In this document: positions 33,443-40,822 of the stretch, piece after piece | Layout: every line of letters begins with the position of its first letter | Numbering within the stretch: position 1 is the first letter of the stretch | Assembly: GCA_014859835.1 (NCBI GenBank) | Contig: JACZKW010000102.1 | Location: 1 to 47,545, forward strand | DNA from: UBA9653 sp014859835 | Lineage (GTDB): Archaea > Thermoplasmatota > Thermoplasmata > UBA10834 | Direction: 5' to 3' | Length of the DNA: 47,545 nt | Notes under the pieces: generated by a model | The model's database searches: none | Seen by the model: only the letters and a program-made list of their open reading frames with translations | What the model was told of the DNA's origin: nothing | Made by a program: the position numbers and the translations under genes

Positions 33443-34810
33443 TCACATCGCAGACTTCATCTTCTTGAGGACTTCCTCCGCAACTTCCAGGGTGTTGTCG
33501 ATATCCTCATCAGTGTGCTCAGTGCATGTGTAGAACGGCTTGTCCGGATGGAAGTGCAACCCCCTTGCTAGCAGCCCATAATCGAACTTCTTCCGTGCGG
33601 TTTCATCCGCCTTGAGGGTATGCCTGTAATCGCGGATGTCGTCTAGCTTCTGTCCATCCTTCCCGAACAGGACATTGAACGTCGATCCCGGACCCATAGC
33701 TTTCGCATTGAATCCAAGTCTCTGGAACAGGTCGTTCAATCCATCCTGGAACTTGTCCGTGATCCTCATAAGGTACGGATAAGTCTCAGGCTGCTCCAGT
33801 ATGTCAATGGTTGCCATGCCTGCTGCCAATACCGTCGGGTGTCCGTTGAAGGTGCCTCCGTGGAACACCCTGTTCTCCTTTCCGCGGGTGACGGGGTTGA
33901 CGACATCCATTATATCCTCTCTTCCAAGGAATGCGCCGCATGGGAATCCGCCACCCATGATCTTCCCGAGACACATCAGGTCCGGAGTTATTCCGACCAT
34001 GGTCTGTGCCCCACCGAGCTTATCCATCCTGAAACCGGACATGACCTCGTCGAATATGAGTACGATGTCCAGCTCTGCGGTGGTCTCACGGACCGCCTTA
34101 AGGAACTCAGGCTCCCCTTCAATGAAACCACGCTGCACCGGCTCCATGATGACGGCCGCTAGGTCGTTCTTGTGGGCCTTCAGTAGTCGGATCGTGTCAT
34201 GGATATCGTTGAACGGGAGCACCTGTGTACTCTGTAGTGTGTATTCCGATGTTCCCATAGAGCATGCGACAGCCTGAGGCGCGGCTTCAGGTCCGGCGAC
34301 CTCTTCGCTCGGGGTCAGGCTCACGAGCGCCTCATCGTAGCATCCATGATAGTGCCCCTCGAACTTAGCAATCCTGTTCTTCTTCTTGTATCCCCTAGCA
34401 ATTCTAAGCGAGTGAAGGGTCGCCTCGAGTCCAGAGTTTGTGAAACGAACATATTCCGCGCATGGGAAGATCTTCTCGAGGCGCTGCGCCATCTTTGCCT
34501 CCATCTCATGTGGAGCGCCGAATATCGTAGTTCCATCAGTCTCCAGCTGCTTTATGATGGCCTCATGCACCTTCGGGTGACCATGCCCGAGTATCATCGG
34601 GCCGAAGCACAGCATGTAGTCGATGTATTCGTTCCCATCCAGGTCCCAGATGTGGGACCCTTTCGCCTTGTTCGCGTATATCGGGTATGGCGGGTAGAAC
34701 TTCACGTTCCCCGTCACACCTCCAGGCAAGTACTCCTTAGCGAACTCGAACCATTTTGCGCTCTTCTGCGTCTTGGTCTTGTATTCGGCCACGGCGTCAT
34801 ATGGTGACAT
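33443..34810 (-). CDS. class III PLP aminotransferase, possible beta-lysine transaminase
   Basis: A 455-residue fold-type I aminotransferase. PLP-binding residues are visible: D254 (FDEVMSGFR) and the Schiff-base K283 (LGKIMGGGFP), plus NSGLEA and GHYHGCYD. The sequence resembles the glutamate-1-semialdehyde aminomutase group, which also contains aminotransferases for beta- and omega-amino acids. As the last gene of the thiolase-CoA transferase operon opposite lysine 2,3-aminomutase, I infer removal of the 3-amino group of beta-lysine or its N6-acetyl form to give a 3-oxo acid. A true heme-pathway role is unlikely from context. Six nt separate it from the CoA-transferase gene. Confidence 0.85.
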   Translation of the reverse strand: MSPYDAVAEYKTKTQKSAKWFEFAKEYLPGGVTGNVKFYPPYPIYANKAKGSHIWDLDGNEYIDYMLCFGPMILGHGHPKVHEAIIKQLETDGTTIFGAPHEMEAKMAQRLEKIFPCAEYVRFTNSGLEATLHSLRIARGYKKKNRIAKFEGHYHGCYDEALVSLTPSEEVAGPEAAPQAVACSMGTSEYTLQSTQVLPFNDIHDTIRLLKAHKNDLAAVIMEPVQRGFIEGEPEFLKAVRETTAELDIVLIFDEVMSGFRMDKLGGAQTMVGITPDLMCLGKIMGGGFPCGAFLGREDIMDVVNPVTRGKENRVFHGGTFNGHPTVLAAGMATIDILEQPETYPYLMRITDKFQDGLNDLFQRLGFNAKAMGPGSTFNVLFGKDGQKLDDIRDYRHTLKADETARKKFDYGLLARGLHFHPDKPFYTCTEHTDEDIDNTLEVAEEVLKKMKSAM

Positions 34811-34816
34811 TTGAAA

Positions 34817-35578
34817 TCACCCAAGGTAGATATTGTTCGGATCGAGCGCTCTCAGTGTAGAGATTTCCTTCTCGGTCGGTGGTGGCGTGTTCTCCAGTTT
34901 CGGCGAGATCTTCAGATCCCACGGGGTGTTCTCCTTGATCATCTCAACGGTGGCACCTGGATGCAAGGACACGAGGGTCATCTCTCCAGTGACCTCATCG
35001 AACTTCATCGTGCCTAGGTTGGTGACGACCGCATATGGGCCACCGCCCTGAAGTCCCAGCTTCTTCCAGGATTCTTTTCCATCCATGAAGCCGGGGCTCG
35101 TCTTGAAATCGACCTTCTCCACGAATCTGCGCTTCTCATGGGGGGTGATCACTATGATCTTCTTCACGTTCGAGGCTATATCGCAAGCACCGCCACTTCC
35201 TGGCAATCTCACTTTCGGGGTCTTGTACTTGCCTATTATCGTCGAGTTGATGTTGCCGTACTTGTCGATCTGAGCCCCTCCTAGGAAACCAACATCGATC
35301 CTCCCGCCCTGGAGATAGTATGCGAACTGCTCGTACATCGAGCATACGCTCTTAGCACCAGTCACAAGGCATGGGTCGCCTATGGACAGGGGCATCCTGC
35401 TCGGGTTCGATCCGACTGCGCCGGATTCGTATACCATGTTGAGTCCCGGTGCCTGCAACTTCTTCGCGAGGTTGGCCGCCAGGTTCGGTATACCGACACC
35501 GACCAAGACGGACTCTCCGTCCTTGAGTTCCCTCGCAGCGACTATTACCATCAGCTCGCTTGGTGAAACATCTGTCAT
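34817..35578 (-). CDS. family I CoA transferase, subunit B
   Basis: A 253-residue subunit of the glutaconate/3-oxoacid CoA-transferase family. GVGIPNLAANLAKK is the CoA-binding glycine loop, and E51 in VYESGAVG is the glutamate that forms the enzyme-CoA thioester. The frame is open to 35605, but GAGGAGG at about 35587-35593 favours the ATG at 35578, which gives the family N-terminus MTDVSPSELMVIVAARELKD. It lies 13 nt after subunit A. Its acyl substrate is inferred from context to be a 3-oxo acid made by the neighbouring aminotransferase. Confidence 0.88.
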   Translation of the reverse strand: MTDVSPSELMVIVAARELKDGESVLVGVGIPNLAANLAKKLQAPGLNMVYESGAVGSNPSRMPLSIGDPCLVTGAKSVCSMYEQFAYYLQGGRIDVGFLGGAQIDKYGNINSTIIGKYKTPKVRLPGSGGACDIASNVKKIIVITPHEKRRFVEKVDFKTSPGFMDGKESWKKLGLQGGGPYAVVTNLGTMKFDEVTGEMTLVSLHPGATVEMIKENTPWDLKISPKLENTPPPTEKEISTLRALDPNNIYLG

Positions 35579-35591
35579 CTTCATGACCTCC

Positions 35592-36509
35592 TCAAACACT
35601 CCCATAGTTCACAGGCGCGCTGTAAGCGGCCTTCGGAAGGAGCTTCAACACTTTCTCGGACGAGAGCTTCTTCATGTATGCAGCTCGATCCTCTACTCCA
35701 TACACCCATTCATCCAGGTACTTCATAGTCGTCTCATGCTCCTTCGTGATATCGTCCCATTGCATGTAGAATTCGTTGTCCCTGTCGTAATACCCTTGGG
35801 TATATGATGGATGGGCGCACCAGGGCTCGCATACTACCGCATGCGAGACGAAATCTGGTATCAGAGTCCTGTTCGGGTCCGATCGGATAACAGATTCGTC
35901 CACGATCTCCTCACAGCTTATGACGACCTTCTTGGCAGCGAACGCCGCGTCCTTCTGCTCGCCAGTTATGCCCCAGATATGGCAGTTGCCCTTCGCATCA
36001 GCCCTCTGGACATGCACTACGGCAACATCTGGGTTCAATGGCGGAACGATCGAGACTTCCTCGCCTGTGTACGGATTCTTGATGGTCTTCATCATAGGGT
36101 TTTCTGATGGAAGGTCCGAGCCTAAATTTGTCCTCATCGGGAGGAATGGCATCTTGGTAGCTCCTGCGAACAATCTCCCTGAAAGCCCGAAGTGAGTATA
36201 CTCCTCAATATCGATGGGCTTCGGAACACCCTTCTCTAGGGCCCTTCGGAAGCATCTGAGTGAGCCCACGCCAGGGTTTCCTGCATAGCTGAACATCATT
36301 CTCTTGGCACAACCTGCTGCAATCATCTGGTCATAGATGATATCAGGAGTCGCCCTGCATAATGTCAGGTCCTTACGCTTCTGCCTGATGATCTCATGTC
36401 CTGCAGCGAACGGGATCATGTGAGTGAACCCGGCCAGGTACACCGCATCTCCATCCTTGACGAACTTAGACACAGCATCCTTCATTGTCATCAATTTCGT
36501 AGAATCCAT
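35592..36509 (-). CDS. family I CoA transferase, subunit A
   Basis: A 305-residue subunit with the glutaconate CoA-transferase alpha fold: MTMKDAVSKFVKDGDAVYLA near the N-terminus, then SYAGNPGVGSLRCFRRALEKG and VVHVQRADAKGNCHIWG. It forms the acyl pocket with subunit B. GGAGGGG precedes the ATG at 36509 by 7 nt, so the longer frame to 36548 is not used. It starts immediately after the DUF35 stop, which indicates co-translation. The N-terminal GFTHMIPFAAGHE differs from acetate CoA-transferases and resembles the glutaconate type. Confidence 0.88.
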   Translation of the reverse strand: MDSTKLMTMKDAVSKFVKDGDAVYLAGFTHMIPFAAGHEIIRQKRKDLTLCRATPDIIYDQMIAAGCAKRMMFSYAGNPGVGSLRCFRRALEKGVPKPIDIEEYTHFGLSGRLFAGATKMPFLPMRTNLGSDLPSENPMMKTIKNPYTGEEVSIVPPLNPDVAVVHVQRADAKGNCHIWGITGEQKDAAFAAKKVVISCEEIVDESVIRSDPNRTLIPDFVSHAVVCEPWCAHPSYTQGYYDRDNEFYMQWDDITKEHETTMKYLDEWVYGVEDRAAYMKKLSSEKVLKLLPKAAYSAPVNYGSV

Positions 36510-36510
36510 A

Positions 36511-36936
36511 TCAGTTCCCCTCCAAATCAGGTGTGAACTTGAAACCATATCTGATTACGCCCTCTTCGACGTAGACCTTCTTTAACTCAGCACGGACGGG
36601 CATGTCAAACTTGACATCTTTCGGATTGACATCGGTCATCTGACCGATGACCTTGGCTCCTTCCTCGAGCTCGACGATCGCGACGGGATAGGACCCACCG
36701 GCCCTCATCTGTTCTGCGAACTCTGGTGGAGCACCGCCGGCCCCTATCAGCACGAAGGTGTGTATCTTGCCCTTTCCACTGAGCTGGATCTCCTCGAACT
36801 CTGAAGAGGCGTTGCAGTATTTGCACACACCCTTCGGGGGAAAGTTGACCGCTCCACACTTCTTGCACTTCTGGCCTATCATCTTGTACCTTTGGGGGAT
36901 GGTCCTCCAATACATTGGGACTGAAACATGTGCCAT
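36511..36936 (-). CDS. DUF35 (zinc ribbon plus OB-fold) acyl-CoA partner protein
   Basis: A 141-residue protein. Residues about 10-45 contain the rubredoxin-like zinc ribbon (CKKC and CKYC), and residues about 50-130 an OB fold. DUF35 proteins bind CoA and form complexes with thiolase-fold and HMG-CoA-synthase-fold enzymes, for example the archaeal acetoacetyl-CoA thiolase/HMG-CoA synthase complex. The gene order thiolase, synthase-like, DUF35 is the same here. It is 11 nt from the synthase-like gene and touches the CoA-transferase gene. Confidence 0.9.
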   Translation of the reverse strand: MAHVSVPMYWRTIPQRYKMIGQKCKKCGAVNFPPKGVCKYCNASSEFEEIQLSGKGKIHTFVLIGAGGAPPEFAEQMRAGGSYPVAIVELEEGAKVIGQMTDVNPKDVKFDMPVRAELKKVYVEEGVIRYGFKFTPDLEGN

Positions 36937-36947
36937 ATCTGTTCACC

Positions 36948-37964
36948 TCACTTTAGCGCTCCCTTGAGTTTGAGGTACTGGATGTAGTCGATGTACTCCT
37001 TCTTCTCGAGCTGTTCCTTCAAACTCGGCTTCGTTTTCTTCTCACTCACTACCTTGAAGCTCAGGGCATCGCTGGCTGCACCGGAGCCATAGGATACGAC
37101 CATGATCCTCTCGCCTACCTTCGCCGCCTCGAGTGCTGACACTAGCCCAACGGGTGTGGATGCAGCGCCGAGGTCTCCAAGGCTTGTGGATATCATACCA
37201 GATTCGAGCTTCGCTGCATCGAAGGCCATCTTGCCTGCGACGGATGCCGGGGTCTTGGCATCTGGTTGCTGAATGACGACATGAGCATAATCCTCAGGTT
37301 TTGATCCGATCTTCTTCATCAGCGAGGAGCACGCCTTCGTCGTGGCACTTACAAACGACTTCTGCGAAAATTTCTTCACGCCCAAGTCTATGATCATATC
37401 CTCGTTCGACGGCCTGAAGCGCTCTCCGAAGTGTTCCATGGCGAAAGATGCAGAACCCTCGAACTCTGCGATGAGGTCATCCGATGAGAGCGCGAAACCG
37501 GCTGCTCCCGCACCCAGTGCATGCTCGATAGAATCCCACATGCTCGCCTTTGGCGCGTCTGCAGCAGCGACTACCGCAAGCCCGCTCGGAGTGGCTTTCA
37601 AGTGCTCGAAAGCACATATCATAGCCTCAGTGCCAGCCCTTGTAGATGAGGTATGATCACTGCAGAAAGTCGAATTCGGCATCCCTACATTCACAACTAC
37701 CATTCCCGAGAGCATCTTCTCGAGATACGGCGCGGAGGTGGATGCCAGGGCGAATCGCGTTACCTTCTCTGGTCCTATGGGGACTGATGCAAGAGCCGTT
37801 CTGGAGACTTTCGCGGCTGCCGTGAGCACATCCTCATCGAAGCTCATTACGGACTTCTCACTCACGCCTGGTGCCTGGAATGATCCCCATGCCTTGGCAT
37901 AATCTTCCTTCTTGATCCTGAGCCTTGGGACATATACGCTGTATCCAGATATTCCTACTGCCAT
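36948..37964 (-). CDS. HMG-CoA-synthase-like protein lacking catalytic residues
   Basis: A 338-residue protein with the archaeal HMG-CoA synthase/KAS III fold, clear over its whole length (ISGYSVYVPRLRIKKEDYAK at the start, MVVSYGSGAASDALSF at the end). By eye alignment, the catalytic Glu of GSExHPY is T76 (STSAPY), the nucleophilic Cys of the ACKAGT motif is T108 (STRAGT), and the catalytic His of HQPN is Q231 (IQQPDAK). It should therefore not make HMG-CoA. It probably serves as a scaffold or CoA-channelling partner for the adjacent thiolase and DUF35 protein. Confidence 0.85.
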   Translation of the reverse strand: MAVGISGYSVYVPRLRIKKEDYAKAWGSFQAPGVSEKSVMSFDEDVLTAAAKVSRTALASVPIGPEKVTRFALASTSAPYLEKMLSGMVVVNVGMPNSTFCSDHTSSTRAGTEAMICAFEHLKATPSGLAVVAAADAPKASMWDSIEHALGAGAAGFALSSDDLIAEFEGSASFAMEHFGERFRPSNEDMIIDLGVKKFSQKSFVSATTKACSSLMKKIGSKPEDYAHVVIQQPDAKTPASVAGKMAFDAAKLESGMISTSLGDLGAASTPVGLVSALEAAKVGERIMVVSYGSGAASDALSFKVVSEKKTKPSLKEQLEKKEYIDYIQYLKLKGALK

Positions 37965-37970
37965 CTAGAT

Positions 37971-39137
37971 TCACCTTTCCATTATAGAGACGGACACAGT
38001 ACCGCCGGACCCGCCGACATTGTGTATAAGCCCTATCTCGGCATTCTTGACCTGACGGACCGGTTTCTCAACTTTTCCACGTAGCTGGTTGAACATCTCG
38101 TATGCCTGTCCCGTTCCGGTGGAGCCAATCGGGTGCCCCTTAGACTTGAGGCCTCCGCTCGGATTTATCGGCATATCGCCACCTATCTGGGTGTGGCCTT
38201 CTTCAATGAATTGACCGGCCTTGCCCTTCTCGCAGAAACCTAGGTCCTCGGTTGCAAGGAGCTCTGCAATCGTGAAACAGTCATGGACCTCCGCCAGGTT
38301 CATGTCCTTCGGGGTCCTGCCCGCCATCTTGTATGCGTGCTCCCCTGCCCGTCTGCTGCCTTCCAGAGTGACCGTCCTAGCCCTGTCGTGTATTGCCAGA
38401 TAATCGCTGGATGTGCCGAAACCTGTGACATATATCGGCGTGTCGGTAAACTGCTTCGCGATCTCAGCGTCACAGACAAGGACGGAAGACGCACCATCCG
38501 TCGTCGAGCAGCAATCGAACAGGTTTAGTGGATATGCCACTATTGGAGACTTCATCGCCTGATCCAGTGAAATCTCCCTCTGGAACTGGGCCTTCGGGTT
38601 CTGGGCACCGTTCTTGTGGTTCTTCACGGCCACCATCGACAGATGCTCCCTCTTGGTCCCGAACTCGTGCATGTGTCTGTGGGCTATCAGAGAGTAAAGA
38701 CCAGCAAAGGTCGTCCCGGCAAGTCTCTCGTACTCAGTATCTCCGGACACCCCCAGCCAATATTTCTGCTTCATACCCGAAACATCGGTCATCTTCTCAA
38801 CGCCACCAGCAATGACCATCTTGTGGGTGCCCGACAACACGTCCATAATTGCGGCTACCAATGCGTAGCCGCCTGACGCGCATGCGTTCTCAATCCTGAC
38901 AGTGTGTATGTATGGCAGTCCGGCGTATTCCGCTACGAGCGCCGACATGTTTCCCAGCTGGAATCCGCCAGATCCCAGGTTCCCGATGTATGCACCCTCG
39001 ACAAGCTTGGGGTCGTAATTCTTATCCACACTGGAAGCCATGTCCTGGTACGCTTCGAAGAAGAGTTCCTTTATCCCCTTCTCTGGAAATTCACCGTACT
39101 TGCTTTGCCCCGCTCCGACAATCGCTACTTTCCTCAT
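37971..39137 (-). CDS. thiolase (acetyl-CoA C-acyltransferase, SCP2-type)
   Basis: A 388-residue thiolase. The acyl-binding Cys is C86 (ENACASGG); HDCF (H285, C287) and GHPIGSTGTGQ with H335 complete the site; HNVGGSGGT closes the fold. The second Cys of classical thiolases is absent at the C-terminus, as in SCP2-type members. The ATG at 39137 follows GAGGGA and gives the normal N-terminus MRKVAIVGAGQ; a frame open to 39230 is ignored. As first gene of the operon it could cleave a 3-oxoacyl-CoA with CoA, releasing acetyl-CoA. Confidence 0.92.
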   Translation of the reverse strand: MRKVAIVGAGQSKYGEFPEKGIKELFFEAYQDMASSVDKNYDPKLVEGAYIGNLGSGGFQLGNMSALVAEYAGLPYIHTVRIENACASGGYALVAAIMDVLSGTHKMVIAGGVEKMTDVSGMKQKYWLGVSGDTEYERLAGTTFAGLYSLIAHRHMHEFGTKREHLSMVAVKNHKNGAQNPKAQFQREISLDQAMKSPIVAYPLNLFDCCSTTDGASSVLVCDAEIAKQFTDTPIYVTGFGTSSDYLAIHDRARTVTLEGSRRAGEHAYKMAGRTPKDMNLAEVHDCFTIAELLATEDLGFCEKGKAGQFIEEGHTQIGGDMPINPSGGLKSKGHPIGSTGTGQAYEMFNQLRGKVEKPVRQVKNAEIGLIHNVGGSGGTVSVSIMER

Positions 39138-39251
39138 GTTAAGTCCCTCGCATTGCTCGCCAAGCCCGGCCGCGCGCATCATCTTGTGCGACTGGTCGTC
39201 AGCAGCCATTCTGCGAGTCTGGTATGGCAATTTTTCGAAACACGGATTCGG

Positions 39252-39260
39252 CTATATAAC
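39252..39260 (-). promoter_or_regulatory. TATA box for the thiolase operon
   Basis: The minus strand reads GTTATATAG, centred near 39256, with a predicted start near 39230 and a leader of about 90 nt. This is the only strong minus-strand box in the divergent region and would drive thiolase, the synthase-like gene, DUF35, both CoA-transferase subunits and the aminotransferase. Confidence 0.45.
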
Positions 39261-39358
39261 CATTGGCGAATAACACGACATCTCTGGACCGTTTTAGACA
39301 ATGCTTTACGAATCCGTATGATTGTGTTGGGTCATATGTTCCCTTTTTCGTATTCTGT

Positions 39359-39369
39359 GAACGACGTTC
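39359..39369. promoter_or_regulatory. palindrome in the divergent region between the thiolase operon and kamA
   Basis: GAACGACGTTC is a perfect 5-1-5 palindrome, about 40 nt before the kamA TATA box and about 100 nt before that of the thiolase operon. A regulator bound here could control both. The remainder of 39138-39453, apart from the two promoters, contains no gene. Confidence 0.2.
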
Positions 39370-39399
39370 GTAACAAGTTCGACGATAGTCTGAGCAGAT

Positions 39400-39410
39400 G
39401 CTAAATACGG
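39400..39410 (+). promoter_or_regulatory. TATA box for lysine 2,3-aminomutase gene
   Basis: CTAAATACGG is centred near 39404, predicting transcription from about 39430 and a 24-nt leader that contains GAGGT seven bases before the ATG at 39454. Confidence 0.45.
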
Positions 39411-39453
39411 AGTCTAATATTGAGTCACTTGAACATTTGACGAGGTAGTGCTC

Positions 39454-40725
39454 ATGCGGTCTTACAAGGACATCCCTCTATGGAAGGACGTCACCCCCGA
39501 GGAATGGAATGATTGGAAATGGCAGTTGAGGAACAGGATCACTAGCGTCGATCAATTGAAGCAAGTGATCAGTCTCACCCCGGAGGAGGAGGCGGGAGTC
39601 CGAGACTCATTGAGAATTCTCAGGATGGCAATAACGCCGTTCTACGCGACACTCATGGACCCCAACGACCCGCATTGTCCTATGAGGTTGCAGGCGGTCC
39701 CGACGGCCAAAGAGATCGATTTCAGCGAGGACGACATGGAGGACCCGCTATTCGAAGACATAGATTCACCCGTCCATGGATTGACCCACAGATATCCTGA
39801 CAAGGTTCTCTTCCTGATAACCGATCAATGCGGCATGTACTGCAGGCACTGCACTCGGAGAAGGCTCGCAGGCCAGACGGATACCGAAAGAGATTCCAAC
39901 ACGATAGACGCCGTCATAAAATACATCGAAGAGCACGAAGAGATACGGGACGTATTGCTTTCAGGTGGAGATCCACTGACCGTGTCCGACAAGGTCCTGG
40001 AAGACATAATATCAAGGCTGCAGGCGATTGATCATGTCGAGATCGTGAGACTAGGAAGTAGGACGCCATGCGTCTTGCCCCAGAGGATAACACCCGAACT
40101 ATGCGATATGCTGAAGAAACACCACCCCATCTGGCTCAACACGCACTTCAACCACCCTAAGGAGATAACCCCAGAGGCGAAGGCTGCTGTGGAGAGGCTT
40201 GCAGACGCGGGTATTCCTGTCGGGAACCAGAGCGTTCTTCTCAAGGGAATAAACGATTGTCCGACGATAATGAAGAAACTGGTCCACGAACTCGTCAAGA
40301 TAAGATGCAGACCATACTACTACTATCAGTGCGACATGTCCCGAGGAATTGAACACTTCAGGACATCGGTCGCCAAGGGTATGGAGATCCAGGAGGCCCT
40401 GAGAGGGCACACGTCGGGATACGCGGTACCGTTGTTCATAGTCGATGCCCCCGGTGGCGGAGGGAAGATCCCGCTGAGTCCCAATTACTTCGTAAGCATG
40501 TCAGACAAACGCATAGTGCTCAGGAACTACGAAGGAGGGACTTTCCAGTACCCCGAGCCGAAGGACCGAGTCAGCACATGTCCGCCCAACTGCAAGATGT
40601 GCAAGGATTACAGCAATATAGAGAGCACTGAAGGTGTCGCAGGTGTTCTGTCGGGTAAGAAATTCGCACTGATACCCGAGGGGAACGCAAGGGCCGAGAG
40701 ACGAAAGCACTACGACAAGCACTGA
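39454..40725 (+). CDS. kamA: lysine 2,3-aminomutase
   Basis: A 423-residue radical SAM, PLP-dependent enzyme converting L-lysine to L-beta-lysine. The cluster motif is C126xxxC130xxC133, the PLP lysine K338 (DAPGGGGK), and a C-terminal cysteine set CPPNCKMC probably binds zinc. The aspartates that hold the lysine side chain in the clostridial enzyme (D293, D330) are conserved as D294 and D331; glutamate 2,3-aminomutases have other residues there, so lysine is the likely substrate. Start ATG 39454 follows GAGGT. The gene diverges from the thiolase operon and precedes the SAM synthetase gene. An acetyltransferase (AblB), needed for the osmolyte N6-acetyl-beta-lysine, is not adjacent. Confidence 0.95.
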   Translation: MRSYKDIPLWKDVTPEEWNDWKWQLRNRITSVDQLKQVISLTPEEEAGVRDSLRILRMAITPFYATLMDPNDPHCPMRLQAVPTAKEIDFSEDDMEDPLFEDIDSPVHGLTHRYPDKVLFLITDQCGMYCRHCTRRRLAGQTDTERDSNTIDAVIKYIEEHEEIRDVLLSGGDPLTVSDKVLEDIISRLQAIDHVEIVRLGSRTPCVLPQRITPELCDMLKKHHPIWLNTHFNHPKEITPEAKAAVERLADAGIPVGNQSVLLKGINDCPTIMKKLVHELVKIRCRPYYYYQCDMSRGIEHFRTSVAKGMEIQEALRGHTSGYAVPLFIVDAPGGGGKIPLSPNYFVSMSDKRIVLRNYEGGTFQYPEPKDRVSTCPPNCKMCKDYSNIESTEGVAGVLSGKKFALIPEGNARAERRKHYDKH

Positions 40726-40757
40726 CAGGACCATCAAACCCCTTCAGAATCCGTTTT

Positions 40758-40767
40758 GCTTAAATCC
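40758..40767 (+). promoter_or_regulatory. TATA box for mat
   Basis: CTTAAATCC is centred near 40763, predicting a start near 40789 and a leader of about 34 nt with GAGGCGAG before the ATG at 40823. The gene therefore seems to have its own promoter as well as lying behind kamA. Confidence 0.45.
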
Positions 40768-40822
40768 GAAACAATTAAGAATGATTATCATATCTTCGGA
40801 TTCAAGCCTGCGAGGCGAGCGC

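Noticed and set aside
33443..34810. Glutamate-1-semialdehyde aminomutase for heme synthesis
   Set aside because: The class III fold is shared, but the gene is the last member of a CoA-transferase/thiolase operon and no heme gene is near.
36948..37964. Annotation as a working HMG-CoA synthase of the mevalonate pathway
   Set aside because: The catalytic Glu, Cys and His positions are Thr, Thr and Gln, and the neighbours point to CoA-dependent amino-acid breakdown.
39454..40725. Glutamate 2,3-aminomutase instead of lysine 2,3-aminomutase
   Set aside because: Both lysine-side-chain-binding aspartates (D294, D331) are kept; glutamate enzymes have other residues at these positions.
39454..40725. 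Osmolyte (N6-acetyl-beta-lysine) synthesis as the main role of the aminomutase
   Set aside because: The AblB acetyltransferase that normally accompanies it is absent here, and the divergent operon encodes degradation-type enzymes. Not excluded, because AblB could be elsewhere.
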